Positions 9,218-17,229 of a stretch of 64,000 bases of DNA are shown in pieces. A program made the position numbers and the translations under genes. The notes below the pieces were generated by a model that saw only the letters and a program-made list of their open reading frames with translations, was not told where the DNA came from and made no database searches. This DNA comes from Dethiosulfatibacter aminovorans DSM 17477 (GTDB lineage Bacteria > Bacillota > Clostridia > Tissierellales > Dethiosulfatibacteraceae): NCBI RefSeq assembly GCF_900142005.1, contig NZ_FQZL01000018.1, positions 1 to 64,000 on the forward strand, given 5' to 3'. The first letter of the stretch is position 1, and every line of letters begins with the position of its first letter.

Positions 9218-10042
9218 TTGAGTGTTTCGAAAACACAAAAAAGAAAAATATTGAGAGAGCTTGTTGGAACAATCTACTCCATTGCAATATATACAGTATT
9301 GTATATTCCCGTAGTGGTAATGATGGTATTTTCATTCAATGATCAGAGATACAACTATTACTGGAACGGATTTACGACCCGGTGGTATTCGAAGTTATTC
9401 ACCAATTCCGCTGTGATAGGAAGTCTCTGGTATTCGGTGATAATAGCAGTGCTGGCGACTGTGATTTCGGTTGCGATAGCCACAATCGGAGCTCTCGGGC
9501 TGAAGAAATATGAATTCAAGGGTAAGAAATTCATCAACAACATGCTTTACATACCTATAATAGTTCCTGAAATCGTCATGGCAGTTGCACTGCTTATAAT
9601 ATTCATGAAAATCGGATTTTCTCTTGGAATGGGTAGCATATTGATAGGCCATTGCACTTTCTGCATACCCTATGCTGTAGTTACAATAAAAGGTCGTATA
9701 ATCGGCGACGGATACAGTCTTGAAGAGGCATCCATGGATCTTGGAGCCGACAGAATACAGACATTTTTGAATGTGACTCTCCCTAGCATCATGCCTGGTG
9801 TAATGAGTGCGGCATTTCTGTCCTTTACCCTTTCAATAGATGATGTAGTAATGAGCAATATGCTTGCCGGTGCAAAGAATTCAACATTGCCTGTCTTGAT
9901 TCTTTCGATGAACAAGTCGGGTATTACGCCGGATATCAATGCACTGACCACAATTATGATTCTAGTCATTGTTATTGCAATGATTTTGAATAATAAAATT
10001 AAAAATGCGTTAAAGCGCAGAAAAATGGAGGAGTTAGAATGA
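9218..10042 (+). CDS. ABC transporter permease, PotC type
   Basis: Second permease of the importer, 274 residues with six predicted spans and the coupling loop EEASMDLGADRIQTFLNVTLPSIMPG. The start is a TTG at 9218 with GGAGGTGG eight to thirteen bases before it; no ATG suits the ribosome binding site better. The 3' end overlaps the binding-protein gene by four bases (ATGA type), showing a single transcript. A PotB/PotC heterodimer is the normal build for this family. Confidence 0.9.
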   Translation: MSVSKTQKRKILRELVGTIYSIAIYTVLYIPVVVMMVFSFNDQRYNYYWNGFTTRWYSKLFTNSAVIGSLWYSVIIAVLATVISVAIATIGALGLKKYEFKGKKFINNMLYIPIIVPEIVMAVALLIIFMKIGFSLGMGSILIGHCTFCIPYAVVTIKGRIIGDGYSLEEASMDLGADRIQTFLNVTLPSIMPGVMSAAFLSFTLSIDDVVMSNMLAGAKNSTLPVLILSMNKSGITPDINALTTIMILVIVIAMILNNKIKNALKRRKMEELE

Positions 10043-11103
10043 AAAAAGCAATATCTATTATTTTGACTGTGATCTTGATCATGAGTATTTTCGCAGGATG
10101 TTCGGGCACCAGTGTCGGTTCAAACGGTGAAAGCGACGAAGCTGCTGCAAGCACTGAACTTAACATCTACATGTGGCAACAATACATATCGGATGATTTG
10201 ATTGCAGAATTTGAAGAAGCAAACAATGCAAAGATTAATCTGTCATACATGAGTGACAACGCAGATGCCATAACAAAACTTACAGCAGGCGGTGGACAGG
10301 ATTATGACCTTATAATGACTTGTGATGCCTATATGGAATCACTTATAGAAGGCGATTATGTTGAGAAGATAAACTTTGAAAACATACCAAATGCATCCAA
10401 TATAAATGAATCATACTGGACTGCAAAGGAATACTGTGTTCCATATCTCATGAATTATATCTACATAATCTACGACGAGGATACATGTCCGGTTGAAATC
10501 AAGAGCTACAACGATCTTATAGACCCATCGTTGAAAGGTCAGATAGCTTCTATTGACGGAGCAAGAAACCTGTTTCCAATAGCCCTTGTCGCACTTGGAT
10601 ATGATCCAAACTCAACAAACGAAGGTGAAATAGCAGAAGCATATGAGTGGCTGGTAAAATACAACGAAAATGTTGTAGCATATGGAAATGCTGAACAAAA
10701 CCTTACAAACGGAACTGCATCTGTGGCATTCACTTATGATGGAAATGCTTCGTGGGCAATGTCGGAGATGGGAGAGGACAACAGCATTGTAATAGCCGAT
10801 TTTGAAAAAGATCCGGTACAGCTTGGTTTTGACCTTTATGTAATACCTAAAGGAGCCAAGCATGTTGACCTTGCAGAAAAATTCCTGAATTACATAGCTG
10901 ATCCTCAGGTTATGGCTGAAAACCTTGTGGAATATCCATATTCATGCCCTAACGATGCAGCAGTTGAAGCAGCTTCAGATACTTACAAAAATGACCCTGC
11001 AAGAGACTTTGACTACAAGCAGAACGTATTTTTCCAAAAGGATGTTGGAGAAGCTATAACAATATACAATGACTACTACCAAAAATTAAAAGTTGGAGAA
11101 TAA
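10039..11103 (+). CDS. ABC transporter substrate-binding lipoprotein, PotD type
   Basis: Captures the substrate outside the cell. It has a lipoprotein signal peptide ending in SIFAGC, with the lipidated cysteine at residue 21. A Gly/Ser/Ala-rich linker and a type-II periplasmic-binding fold of the PotD/PotF family follow (LNIYMWQQYISDDLIAEFEE). In true PotD proteins a few acidic and aromatic residues bind the polyamine. These cannot be aligned confidently by eye, so polyamine binding is neither shown nor excluded. Position directly before frlB suggests fructoselysine or a related Amadori compound. Confidence 0.88.
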   Translation: MKKAISIILTVILIMSIFAGCSGTSVGSNGESDEAAASTELNIYMWQQYISDDLIAEFEEANNAKINLSYMSDNADAITKLTAGGGQDYDLIMTCDAYMESLIEGDYVEKINFENIPNASNINESYWTAKEYCVPYLMNYIYIIYDEDTCPVEIKSYNDLIDPSLKGQIASIDGARNLFPIALVALGYDPNSTNEGEIAEAYEWLVKYNENVVAYGNAEQNLTNGTASVAFTYDGNASWAMSEMGEDNSIVIADFEKDPVQLGFDLYVIPKGAKHVDLAEKFLNYIADPQVMAENLVEYPYSCPNDAAVEAASDTYKNDPARDFDYKQNVFFQKDVGEAITIYNDYYQKLKVGE

Positions 11104-11127
11104 ATAGATACCTAGGAGAACATGATA

Positions 11128-12123
11128 ATGTTGAAATTTGACGAACAGAACCAGTTGGACAGCGTAAACGGAGCCTTGGCAATCAGAGGGGAATTGGAGG
11201 CTGTTGTAGACGGAATATGCAAAAAAGGATATAAGAACATCTGTTGGCTTGGCATAGGCGGAACATATGCATCATGCCTGCAGGCTGAGGTACACATGAA
11301 GGAAAGGTCTTCAATAGACTTTTTTGTGGAAAATGCAGCAGAATACATCTGTACTGGAAACAAGAAGGTGGGAGAAGGCACGATTGTTGTCATTTCTTCT
11401 GTTACAGGCAGAACTACGGAAATGATCGATGGAGTGACCAAGGCCAGGGAGGCGGGTGCTGAAGTTATAGGCTTTGTCGATTATCCTGATACGAAACTGG
11501 CTGAGATGTCGGATTATTTGATTTCATATCCAATGAATGAGCAGCTTAAATTCTTTATGGTGGCTGACAGATTCATGTACAATGCCGGAGAATTCGAAGA
11601 GTACCCTGAACTCTATGCCGAGCTTGATGAACATCTTGCAAGAGGTCTCGTAGAGGTTGAAAAAGCTGCAGATGAATTTGGAGAAAACTTCGCAAGAAAG
11701 CATATGAATGACAGCATACATTATTTTGTTGGAGCAGGAAATCAGTATGGAGCGACCTATTCCTACGCCATGTGCTACTGGGAAGAACAGCATTGGATAA
11801 GGACAAAATCCATACACAGTGCAGAGTTTTTCCACGGCATGTTTGAAATTGTAGACAGAGATACGGCAGTTACGGTATTCATCGGAGAGGATTCGCAGAG
11901 GAAACTCAGTGAAAGGGTGGCAAAATTTCTGCCGAGGATATGCTCAAACTACAATATCATTGATACAAAGGATTATGAGCTTAGAGGCATAAGCGAAAAA
12001 TTCAGAGGGCACCTTTCCCATCTACTGATGAGAGTTATAACGGCAAGGATAGATGTTCACCTGGAAAAACTGAACTGCCATCCTATGGAGATAAGAAGAT
12101 ACTACAGACAGCTTGATTATTGA
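11128..12123 (+). CDS. frlB: Fructosamine 6-phosphate deglycase (FrlB-like SIS-domain protein)
   Basis: Cleaves fructoselysine 6-phosphate (or a related fructosamine 6-phosphate) to glucose 6-phosphate and the free amine. The 331 residues hold two SIS folds: CWLGIGGTYASCLQAEVH in the first, with the sugar-phosphate Ser/Thr loop SSVTGRTTEM, and GAGNQYGATYSYAMCYWEEQ in the second. The E-H pair IHSAEFFHGMFE matches the GlmS-isomerase-like catalytic region. The ATG at 11128 is favoured over 11122 by its distance from AGGAG at 11114. It follows the transporter directly and precedes frlC and frlD, which supports the frl assignment over a generic glucosamine-phosphate enzyme. Confidence 0.85.
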   Translation: MLKFDEQNQLDSVNGALAIRGELEAVVDGICKKGYKNICWLGIGGTYASCLQAEVHMKERSSIDFFVENAAEYICTGNKKVGEGTIVVISSVTGRTTEMIDGVTKAREAGAEVIGFVDYPDTKLAEMSDYLISYPMNEQLKFFMVADRFMYNAGEFEEYPELYAELDEHLARGLVEVEKAADEFGENFARKHMNDSIHYFVGAGNQYGATYSYAMCYWEEQHWIRTKSIHSAEFFHGMFEIVDRDTAVTVFIGEDSQRKLSERVAKFLPRICSNYNIIDTKDYELRGISEKFRGHLSHLLMRVITARIDVHLEKLNCHPMEIRRYYRQLDY

Positions 12124-12146
12124 TGGCTGTTAGCGCGACTGACTTT

Positions 12147-12186
12147 AAAGGCAGACTGTTTCTTGATTCTGAGGCAGTCTGTCTTT
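12147..12186 (+). terminator. Hairpin between frlB and frlC (attenuator or processing site)
   Basis: A 12-bp stem (left arm 12147-12158, right arm 12175-12186, one G-T pair) with a 16-base loop and a short T run. It sits inside the operon, so it probably lowers downstream expression or stabilises the upstream message rather than ending transcription fully. Confidence 0.55.
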
Positions 12187-12208
12187 TGAATTCGGAAAGG
12201 GGGATTTT

Positions 12209-13030
12209 ATGAAGATTGGAATGTTTACATCAGGATATAGGCGAAGTGATGTGGAGGATATCTTTAGAGATGCCAAAAGGTTCGGATATGACTACATTGA
12301 GCTGTGGGGAGGCAGGCCCCATGCCTATCCATGGGATCTTAAGAGAGGGCAGCTTGACAGCTTGCTGTCCCTATGGGACAAGTATGAAATGCCAATAAGG
12401 GTATATACACCGGAGCAAAATGAATATCCATACAATTATATGATCGGTGATGAATATCAAAGAAAAGAATCGATTGAGTATCTCAAAACAGCAATTGAAA
12501 TGGGAAAGGCCCTCGGAGCAGAGTATACTGTGATTTCAGCCGGTCATGCAGGATACAATGCCACCAGGAAGGAAATATGGGACAGGCTGCAAAAAAGCAT
12601 AAGGGAACTGGTGGATCATGCACAGGACAAGGATCAGATGATTCTTATTGAGGCTCTCACTCCGTATGAATCCAATGTATGCACAAGTGCAAATGACCTG
12701 TGTGATATAATTGAATACATTGATTCGCCATATCTGGGAGCCATGTGTGATGTGGTTCCTCCATATGTGCAAAATGAAAGTATAATGAGCTATTTCAGGA
12801 AGCTGGGAAAGAACCTCAAACATCTGCACATAATTGACAGTGATGGAGCAAGCGATACCCACCTTGTTCCGGGAGAGGGGAACATGCCCCTCAAGGAGCT
12901 TGTTGAGGAGATACATGATGTCGGGTATGATGGTGGAGCGACTATAGAGCTTGTCACAGCATATATAAACGAACCGTCTATTTATGCAAAACAGGCAATT
13001 GACAGGTTAAAAAAATTAACGGAATGTTGA
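12209..13030 (+). CDS. frlC: Fructoselysine 3-epimerase FrlC-like
   Basis: Interconverts fructoselysine and psicoselysine, letting the operon use both epimers. It is a 273-residue TIM-barrel of the AP endonuclease-2/sugar epimerase superfamily. Recognition is specific: MKIGMFTSGYRR, IELWGGRPHAY, ALTPYESNV, PPYVQNESIMSYFRKLG and HLHIIDSDGASDTHLVPGEG follow the E. coli FrlC sequence closely. The metal-binding Glu, Asp and His residues of the family lie in EALTPYE, CDVVPPY and HIIDSDG. It starts after a GGGGG-type ribosome binding site and ends eight bases before frlD. Confidence 0.92.
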   Translation: MKIGMFTSGYRRSDVEDIFRDAKRFGYDYIELWGGRPHAYPWDLKRGQLDSLLSLWDKYEMPIRVYTPEQNEYPYNYMIGDEYQRKESIEYLKTAIEMGKALGAEYTVISAGHAGYNATRKEIWDRLQKSIRELVDHAQDKDQMILIEALTPYESNVCTSANDLCDIIEYIDSPYLGAMCDVVPPYVQNESIMSYFRKLGKNLKHLHIIDSDGASDTHLVPGEGNMPLKELVEEIHDVGYDGGATIELVTAYINEPSIYAKQAIDRLKKLTEC

Positions 13031-13037
13031 GGATATT

Positions 13038-13835
13038 ATGGAGAAAAAGATTAGAATAGCAGCCGTCGGTGACAACTGCATGGATGTTTATGACAATACG
13101 GGAGAGGCTTTTCCAGGTGGCAATCCGGTAAACGTAGCAGTGTATGTCAAAAGGATGAATGGCGAGTCGTCATATACCGGCGTTGTGGGAACGGATGATT
13201 ACGGCAAATTCATGGTTGAAGCCATATCGGCAAAGGGTGTGGATGTATCTCATGTTAAAGTGATGGACGGCAGGACTGCCGTTACACATGTTGAAATAAA
13301 AAATGGCGACAGAATCCTAGGTGAATATGAAGAAGGAGTCATGGCTGATTTTAAGCTGACTGAGGAAGATATTGATTTTTTATGCAGCCATGACCTGGTT
13401 GTGACAGGGATATGGGGAATGGTGGAATCCGAGCTTCATAAAATTAAAGACAGAGGCGTACCTGTTGCCTTTGATTTTGCAGATAAGCCTGATCATGAGA
13501 TAACACATGAGGCTTTGCCATATGTGGACTATGCATTTTTTTCCGATGACAGCAAAAACGATGAAGAACTGCATGAATTCATGAAATGCATCAAAACCAA
13601 AGGACCTGGGGTGGTTGTTGTAACCAGGGGTGAAAAGGGAAGTATGGCATACGATGGCATCGAGTTCACCAAGTTTGGAATAATGGATTGCGAAGTAGTA
13701 GACAGCATGGGTGCGGGAGACAGCTATATAGCCGGATTTCTCATGGGAGTGCTTGAAGGGGAATCTATCCTGGAGTGCATGAGAAAAGGAGCACATAGCA
13801 GCAGTTTGACTATAGGATATTATGGCGCCTGGTAG
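13038..13835 (+). CDS. frlD: Fructoselysine 6-kinase (PfkB/ribokinase family)
   Basis: Phosphorylates fructoselysine at C6, making the substrate for FrlB. The 265 residues contain the PfkB signatures: an N-terminal substrate region (GDNCMDVYDNTGEAFPGGNPVNVAVYVKRMN) and the ATP/catalytic motif DSMGAGDSYIAGF with its catalytic Asp in GAGD. The protein is short for PfkB enzymes, as is E. coli FrlD. Downstream lies a clear terminator, so frlD closes the operon. Together, kinase, deglycase and epimerase make a complete frl pathway yielding glucose 6-phosphate and an amino acid. Confidence 0.9.
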   Translation: MEKKIRIAAVGDNCMDVYDNTGEAFPGGNPVNVAVYVKRMNGESSYTGVVGTDDYGKFMVEAISAKGVDVSHVKVMDGRTAVTHVEIKNGDRILGEYEEGVMADFKLTEEDIDFLCSHDLVVTGIWGMVESELHKIKDRGVPVAFDFADKPDHEITHEALPYVDYAFFSDDSKNDEELHEFMKCIKTKGPGVVVVTRGEKGSMAYDGIEFTKFGIMDCEVVDSMGAGDSYIAGFLMGVLEGESILECMRKGAHSSSLTIGYYGAW

Positions 13836-13842
13836 TATGGTT

Positions 13843-13873
13843 AGGAACCGACTGTAAAGAGTTGGTTCCTTTT
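13843..13873 (+). terminator. Terminator of the frl operon
   Basis: An 11-bp stem (AGGAACCGACT paired with AGTTGGTTCCT, one G-T pair) and a short loop, followed by TTTT. It lies eight bases past the frlD stop. Confidence 0.85.
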
Positions 13874-14188
13874 AATTCAATAGCAGCCAAATAGTAGCCT
13901 GAAAATTTATTTTGCAGAAAAATAAATCGAATTCACGGTATGTACGTTTAAAAAAGAACAGTAAAAAAGTGATGTATTTATAGAAACTTAATCTTTAATT
14001 AAGTTTTTGACATTATACTTGATTTAATCAAGATAAATGATATAGTAGGTATTAATGCAATTCGGTTCATTGAGGAACTTAAAATATTTGAAAACAATCT
14101 TAATACGTTGAATATAGATGAAAGAACAAAGGGTTTCGGCAGTAAAATGAAATGCCGGAACAAATTCAGCAACAACTAGGAGGAAAAA
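13874..14188 (+). promoter_or_regulatory. Intergenic region with a promoter-like TTGACA flanked by two palindromes
   Basis: No gene with a start codon was found. TTGACA (14007-14012) lies between two related inverted repeats: CTTAAT-CTTTA-ATTAAG (13987-14003) and CTTGAT-TTA-ATCAAG (14018-14032). The spacing suits a repressor acting on the M50 protease promoter. From about 14018 to 14178 one frame stays open and reads like protein (for example NNLNTLNIDERTKGFGSK) but lacks a start codon. It may be a gene remnant or chance. Confidence 0.4.
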
Positions 14189-14824
14189 ATGTTAGATAGC
14201 ATACTGTCTATGTTGATTACACTTCCGGCGATTCTCATAGGCATTTCAATTCACGAATACGGCCATGCGCTGGCTGCTGTAGCTTTAGGGGATGATACGC
14301 CGAGATATCAGGGAAGACTTACACTAAACCCATTCAAACATTTGGATCCCTTAGGATTCATATGTCTCTTGACTGTTCACTTCGGGTGGGCAAAGCCGGT
14401 TGTCATTAATCCGAGAAACTTCAAGAATCCAAAGAGGGACGATATAATCGTATCCCTTGCAGGAGTTGTGATGAATCTCATTACGGCTATAGTGTTTATT
14501 CTTATTTACAAGATCTATGTAGAGAATTTTACTGGATTCCTTTACACTGAAATAGGACAGATATTAAGAGTCATGCTTTTCTATGTAGTAAGGATAAATA
14601 TTGTACTTATGGTATTCAACCTCATACCTCTTCCACCACTGGACGGCCACCACATCCTTCAGGATATCGGAGGGAGAAGGGTATACAATTTCTACCACCA
14701 GTACAGCCAGTATATACGCCTTGGACTCATACTCCTTCTTATAACTGGAAATATAGGAAGGATAATTGGACCGCCGGTTTACGGAATAGAGGATCTTCTA
14801 TTCAGCATAATAGGCAGACTGTAA
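14189..14824 (+). CDS. Site-2-protease-family (M50) membrane metalloprotease
   Basis: A 211-residue polytopic membrane protein of the short M50/YwhC-like group. It has the zinc site HEYGHALAA (HExxH) in the first transmembrane region and the third metal ligand in the FNLIPLPPLDGHHIL segment. About five hydrophobic spans are visible and no PDZ or CBS domain is present. Such proteins cut substrates within the membrane; the target here is unknown. GGAGGAAAAA precedes the ATG. It appears to be monocistronic, with a palindrome-flanked promoter upstream and a separate strong promoter for the thi operon downstream. Confidence 0.9.
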   Translation: MLDSILSMLITLPAILIGISIHEYGHALAAVALGDDTPRYQGRLTLNPFKHLDPLGFICLLTVHFGWAKPVVINPRNFKNPKRDDIIVSLAGVVMNLITAIVFILIYKIYVENFTGFLYTEIGQILRVMLFYVVRINIVLMVFNLIPLPPLDGHHILQDIGGRRVYNFYHQYSQYIRLGLILLLITGNIGRIIGPPVYGIEDLLFSIIGRL

Positions 14825-14891
14825 TGATTTGTATCATGAAGAAGAATGTTGCTTATATCGATTAATGAATAGAAAGAAAAAATAAACATTA

Positions 14892-14920
14892 TTGACATAT
14901 CTGATAAGACAGTGTAGAAT
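14892..14920 (+). promoter_or_regulatory. Consensus sigma-A promoter of the thi operon
   Basis: TTGACA (14892-14897), a 17-base spacer, and TAGAAT (14915-14920). Initiation near 14927 places the transcript start directly before the structured leader. Confidence 0.85.
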
Positions 14921-14930
14921 ATACGAGTGT

Positions 14931-14983
14931 AAAGCACAAAATGGGGAACACCACCGAAAGGGTGTTAGCCGTTTTGTGTTTTT
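14931..14983 (+). ncRNA. Candidate HMP-PP (thiS-motif) riboswitch embedded in a terminator
   Basis: A compact two-stem RNA starts only a few bases after the predicted transcription start. The outer stem pairs CACAAAATGG (14935-14944, extendable outward) with CCGTTTTGTG (14969-14978) and runs into a long T tract, so the stem is itself a terminator. Inside is a second stem AACACC/GGTGTT (14947-14952, 14961-14966) with loop ACCGAAAG and short internal loops. The operon begins with thiS. The HMP-PP riboswitch class is known for an aptamer lying wholly within the terminator upstream of thiS. The assignment rests on that architecture and position, not on a covariance search. Confidence 0.65.
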
Positions 14984-15009
14984 TTGTTTTTTGATATGAG
15001 GAGGAAAGG

Positions 15010-15204
15010 ATGAGAATTAACGGAATGGAGGTTGAGTCAAGGGAAGGAATGACTCTGAAAGAGATCTTGGTTTCCCGGGAGTTCAACCTGGAAAGGACGG
15101 TTGCTGTAGTGAACGGCAGGATAGTGCCGAAAGCCGACTATTGCAATGTTGTACCCGGCGGCAGTGACAGCATTGAAGTGATGAACTTCGTAGGAGGAGG
15201 CTGA
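15010..15204 (+). CDS. thiS: Sulfur carrier protein ThiS
   Basis: A 64-residue ubiquitin-like sulfur carrier. Its C-terminus ends FVGGG, the di-glycine tail that becomes a thiocarboxylate and donates sulfur for the thiazole ring of thiamine. The AGGAGG ribosome binding site is ideal. It leads a cluster with thiG, thiH and thiE. No thiF, the adenylyltransferase that activates the ThiS tail, is present in this cluster. Confidence 0.92.
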   Translation: MRINGMEVESREGMTLKEILVSREFNLERTVAVVNGRIVPKADYCNVVPGGSDSIEVMNFVGGG

Positions 15205-15304
15205 TTTATCACTGGCTGTATAAGAAATCAGGTACCGTATAAGATTAATAGGATAGAAATGGGAATATGAATGTTCCTGAAATAATTAATTGGAGGAGAT
15301 AGAT

Positions 15305-16072
15305 TTGGACGATAAGCTGATAATTGGAGGACATGAATTCGATTCAAGATTCATACTGGGGTCTGGGAAGTTTTCACTGGAGATAATAAATGCAGTTGTT
15401 AAAATGGGTGGAGCAGAAATGATAACTCTTGCCCTTAGACGGGCAAACGAAGGAGGAGAGGAGAACATACTTGATTATATACCGGAAAACATATCGCTGA
15501 TTCCCAATACTTCCGGAGCAAGAAATGCTGAAGAGGCAGTAAGGATTGCAAGAATTGCAAGGGAAATGAATTGCGGAGACTTTGTAAAGGTTGAGGTCAT
15601 AAGGGATTCCAAGTATCTTTTTCCCGACAATCACGAAACAGTGAAGGCTACGGAGATTCTTGCAAAGGAAGGATTCGTAGTGCTGCCCTACATGTATCCC
15701 GACCTCAATGTGGCAAGGGATCTTGTAAATGCAGGAGCTTCGGCAGTAATGCCACTTGCGGCGCCCATAGGGAGCAACAAGGGACTTGCAACAAGGGATT
15801 TCATAAAGATACTGGTAGACGAGATAGACCTTCCCATAATAGTTGATGCGGGCATAGGACGTCCTTCACAGGCCTGTGAGGCAATGGAAATGGGAGTTGA
15901 CGCCATAATGTGCAATACGGCTGTTGCAACATCAAGGGATGTATCCCTCATGGCCAGGGCATTCAAGCTGGCCATAGAGTCTGGAAGAGCTGCGTACCTG
16001 GCTGGCATGGGAAGGGTTCTTGCAGGCAAGGCAGAAGCTTCAAGTCCGTTGACAGGATTCCTGGAGGATTGA
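15305..16072 (+). CDS. thiG: Thiazole synthase ThiG
   Basis: Condenses 1-deoxyxylulose 5-phosphate, dehydroglycine and ThiS thiocarboxylate into the thiazole phosphate. It is a TIM barrel of 255 residues with the N-terminal [19 protein letters not shown], the Schiff-base lysine region FVKVEVI, and the phosphate-binding [11 protein letters not shown] and [10 protein letters not shown] loops. A TTG at 15305 is taken as the start because GGAGGAG lies just upstream and overlaps the alternative in-frame TTG at 15290. thiH follows one base after the stop. Confidence 0.92.
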   Translation: MDDKLIIGGHEFDSRFILGSGKFSLEIINAVVKMGGAEMITLALRRANEGGEENILDYIPENISLIPNTSGARNAEEAVRIARIAREMNCGDFVKVEVIRDSKYLFPDNHETVKATEILAKEGFVVLPYMYPDLNVARDLVNAGASAVMPLAAPIGSNKGLATRDFIKILVDEIDLPIIVDAGIGRPSQACEAMEMGVDAIMCNTAVATSRDVSLMARAFKLAIESGRAAYLAGMGRVLAGKAEASSPLTGFLED

Positions 16073-16073
16073 T

Positions 16074-17228
16074 ATGGCTGGAACTTTGACAAATCATATG
16101 GAATATATGGACAACATGGAAAGGACTGATTCGGAAATAATGGAAAGGGTTCTTGACCTTGCTGCATCCTACGATTATGATTCCTATACGAAAGAGGATG
16201 TCATGAGGGCCCTTGAGAAGGAAAATATGACAATAGATGATTTCGGTGCAGTGCTGTCAACGGCAGCTGTTCCCTTCCTTGAAAAAATGGCAAGAAAAGC
16301 CAAGGGCCTGACCGAAAGGTATTTTGGCAACTCCGTGTCCATGTTTACACCGCTCTATATTGCAAATTACTGTGAAAACCATTGTGTATATTGTGGATTC
16401 AATTGCATGAACAGGATAAAAAGGGGCAGGCTGAGTCTTGATGAAATAGATTCTGAGATGAGGGCAATAGCCGAAACGGGATTGAAGGAGATACTTATAC
16501 TTACAGGGGAATCCAGAATCAAGTCGGATCTCGAGTATATAGGAGCTGCTGTAAAGACTGCAACCAGGCATTTTTCGACTGTTGGAATTGAAATTTATCC
16601 GCTCAATTCGGAGGAATACGGTTATCTCAAGGATCAGGGAGCAGATTTTGTATCGGTATATCAGGAGACATACAACACCGACAAGTACGGAGAAGTGCAC
16701 CTCAAAGGACCCAAGAGGGTGTTCCCCTACAGGTTCAATTCCCAGGAGAGGGCTCTCAAGGGAGGAATGAGGGGGGTTGCATTCGGCGCTCTTTTAGGAC
16801 TTGATGATTTCAGGAAGGATGTGTTTGCAGCCGGTATCCATGCATATCTTGTTCAGAAAAAATATCCACATGGAGAGATATCATTTTCAACTCCAAGAAT
16901 AAGACCATTCATAAATAACAGTGAAAAAAGACCCAGCGATGTATATGAGAGGGAACTGCTGCAGGTTATGCTGTCATACCGACTTTTCATGCCTTATGCC
17001 GGAATCACAATATCCACAAGGGAAAATGCCAGGTTCAGGGACAATGTAGTGGGTCTGGTTGCCACCAAGATTTCCGCCGGTGTGAGTACGGGAGTAGGAG
17101 GACATGGAGAGGACGAAAAGGGCGACGAGCAGTTCGAGATATCCGATGAAAGAAGTGTGGATGAGGTACACCGCATGATAGTATCCAGAGGATTGCAGCC
17201 CGTCTACAGGGACTATATCAGGGTATAG
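16074..17228 (+). CDS. thiH: 2-iminoacetate synthase ThiH (radical SAM)
   Basis: Cleaves tyrosine to dehydroglycine and p-cresol, supplying the ThiG substrate in anaerobes. The 384-residue protein has the radical-SAM cluster motif CENHCVYCGF (C-x3-C-x2-C), GEIYPLNSEEY-like SAM-binding strands and the ThiH C-terminal domain with QFEISDERSVDE. The start overlaps the GGAGGATTGAT region at the end of thiG. Its presence instead of glycine oxidase ThiO fits an oxygen-free lifestyle. It also makes this operon a tyrosine consumer. Confidence 0.93.
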   Translation: MAGTLTNHMEYMDNMERTDSEIMERVLDLAASYDYDSYTKEDVMRALEKENMTIDDFGAVLSTAAVPFLEKMARKAKGLTERYFGNSVSMFTPLYIANYCENHCVYCGFNCMNRIKRGRLSLDEIDSEMRAIAETGLKEILILTGESRIKSDLEYIGAAVKTATRHFSTVGIEIYPLNSEEYGYLKDQGADFVSVYQETYNTDKYGEVHLKGPKRVFPYRFNSQERALKGGMRGVAFGALLGLDDFRKDVFAAGIHAYLVQKKYPHGEISFSTPRIRPFINNSEKRPSDVYERELLQVMLSYRLFMPYAGITISTRENARFRDNVVGLVATKISAGVSTGVGGHGEDEKGDEQFEISDERSVDEVHRMIVSRGLQPVYRDYIRV

Positions 17229-17229
17229 C

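Noticed and set aside
7264-11103. Assignment of the ABC genes as a spermidine/putrescine system
   Set aside because: Homology alone supports PotABCD, but operon context with frlBCD and a UTRA regulator points to a glycated amine. Gene symbols were therefore left blank.
14931-14983. TPP riboswitch before thiS
   Set aside because: The leader is only about 55 bases and lacks the CTGAGA and other conserved TPP aptamer words.
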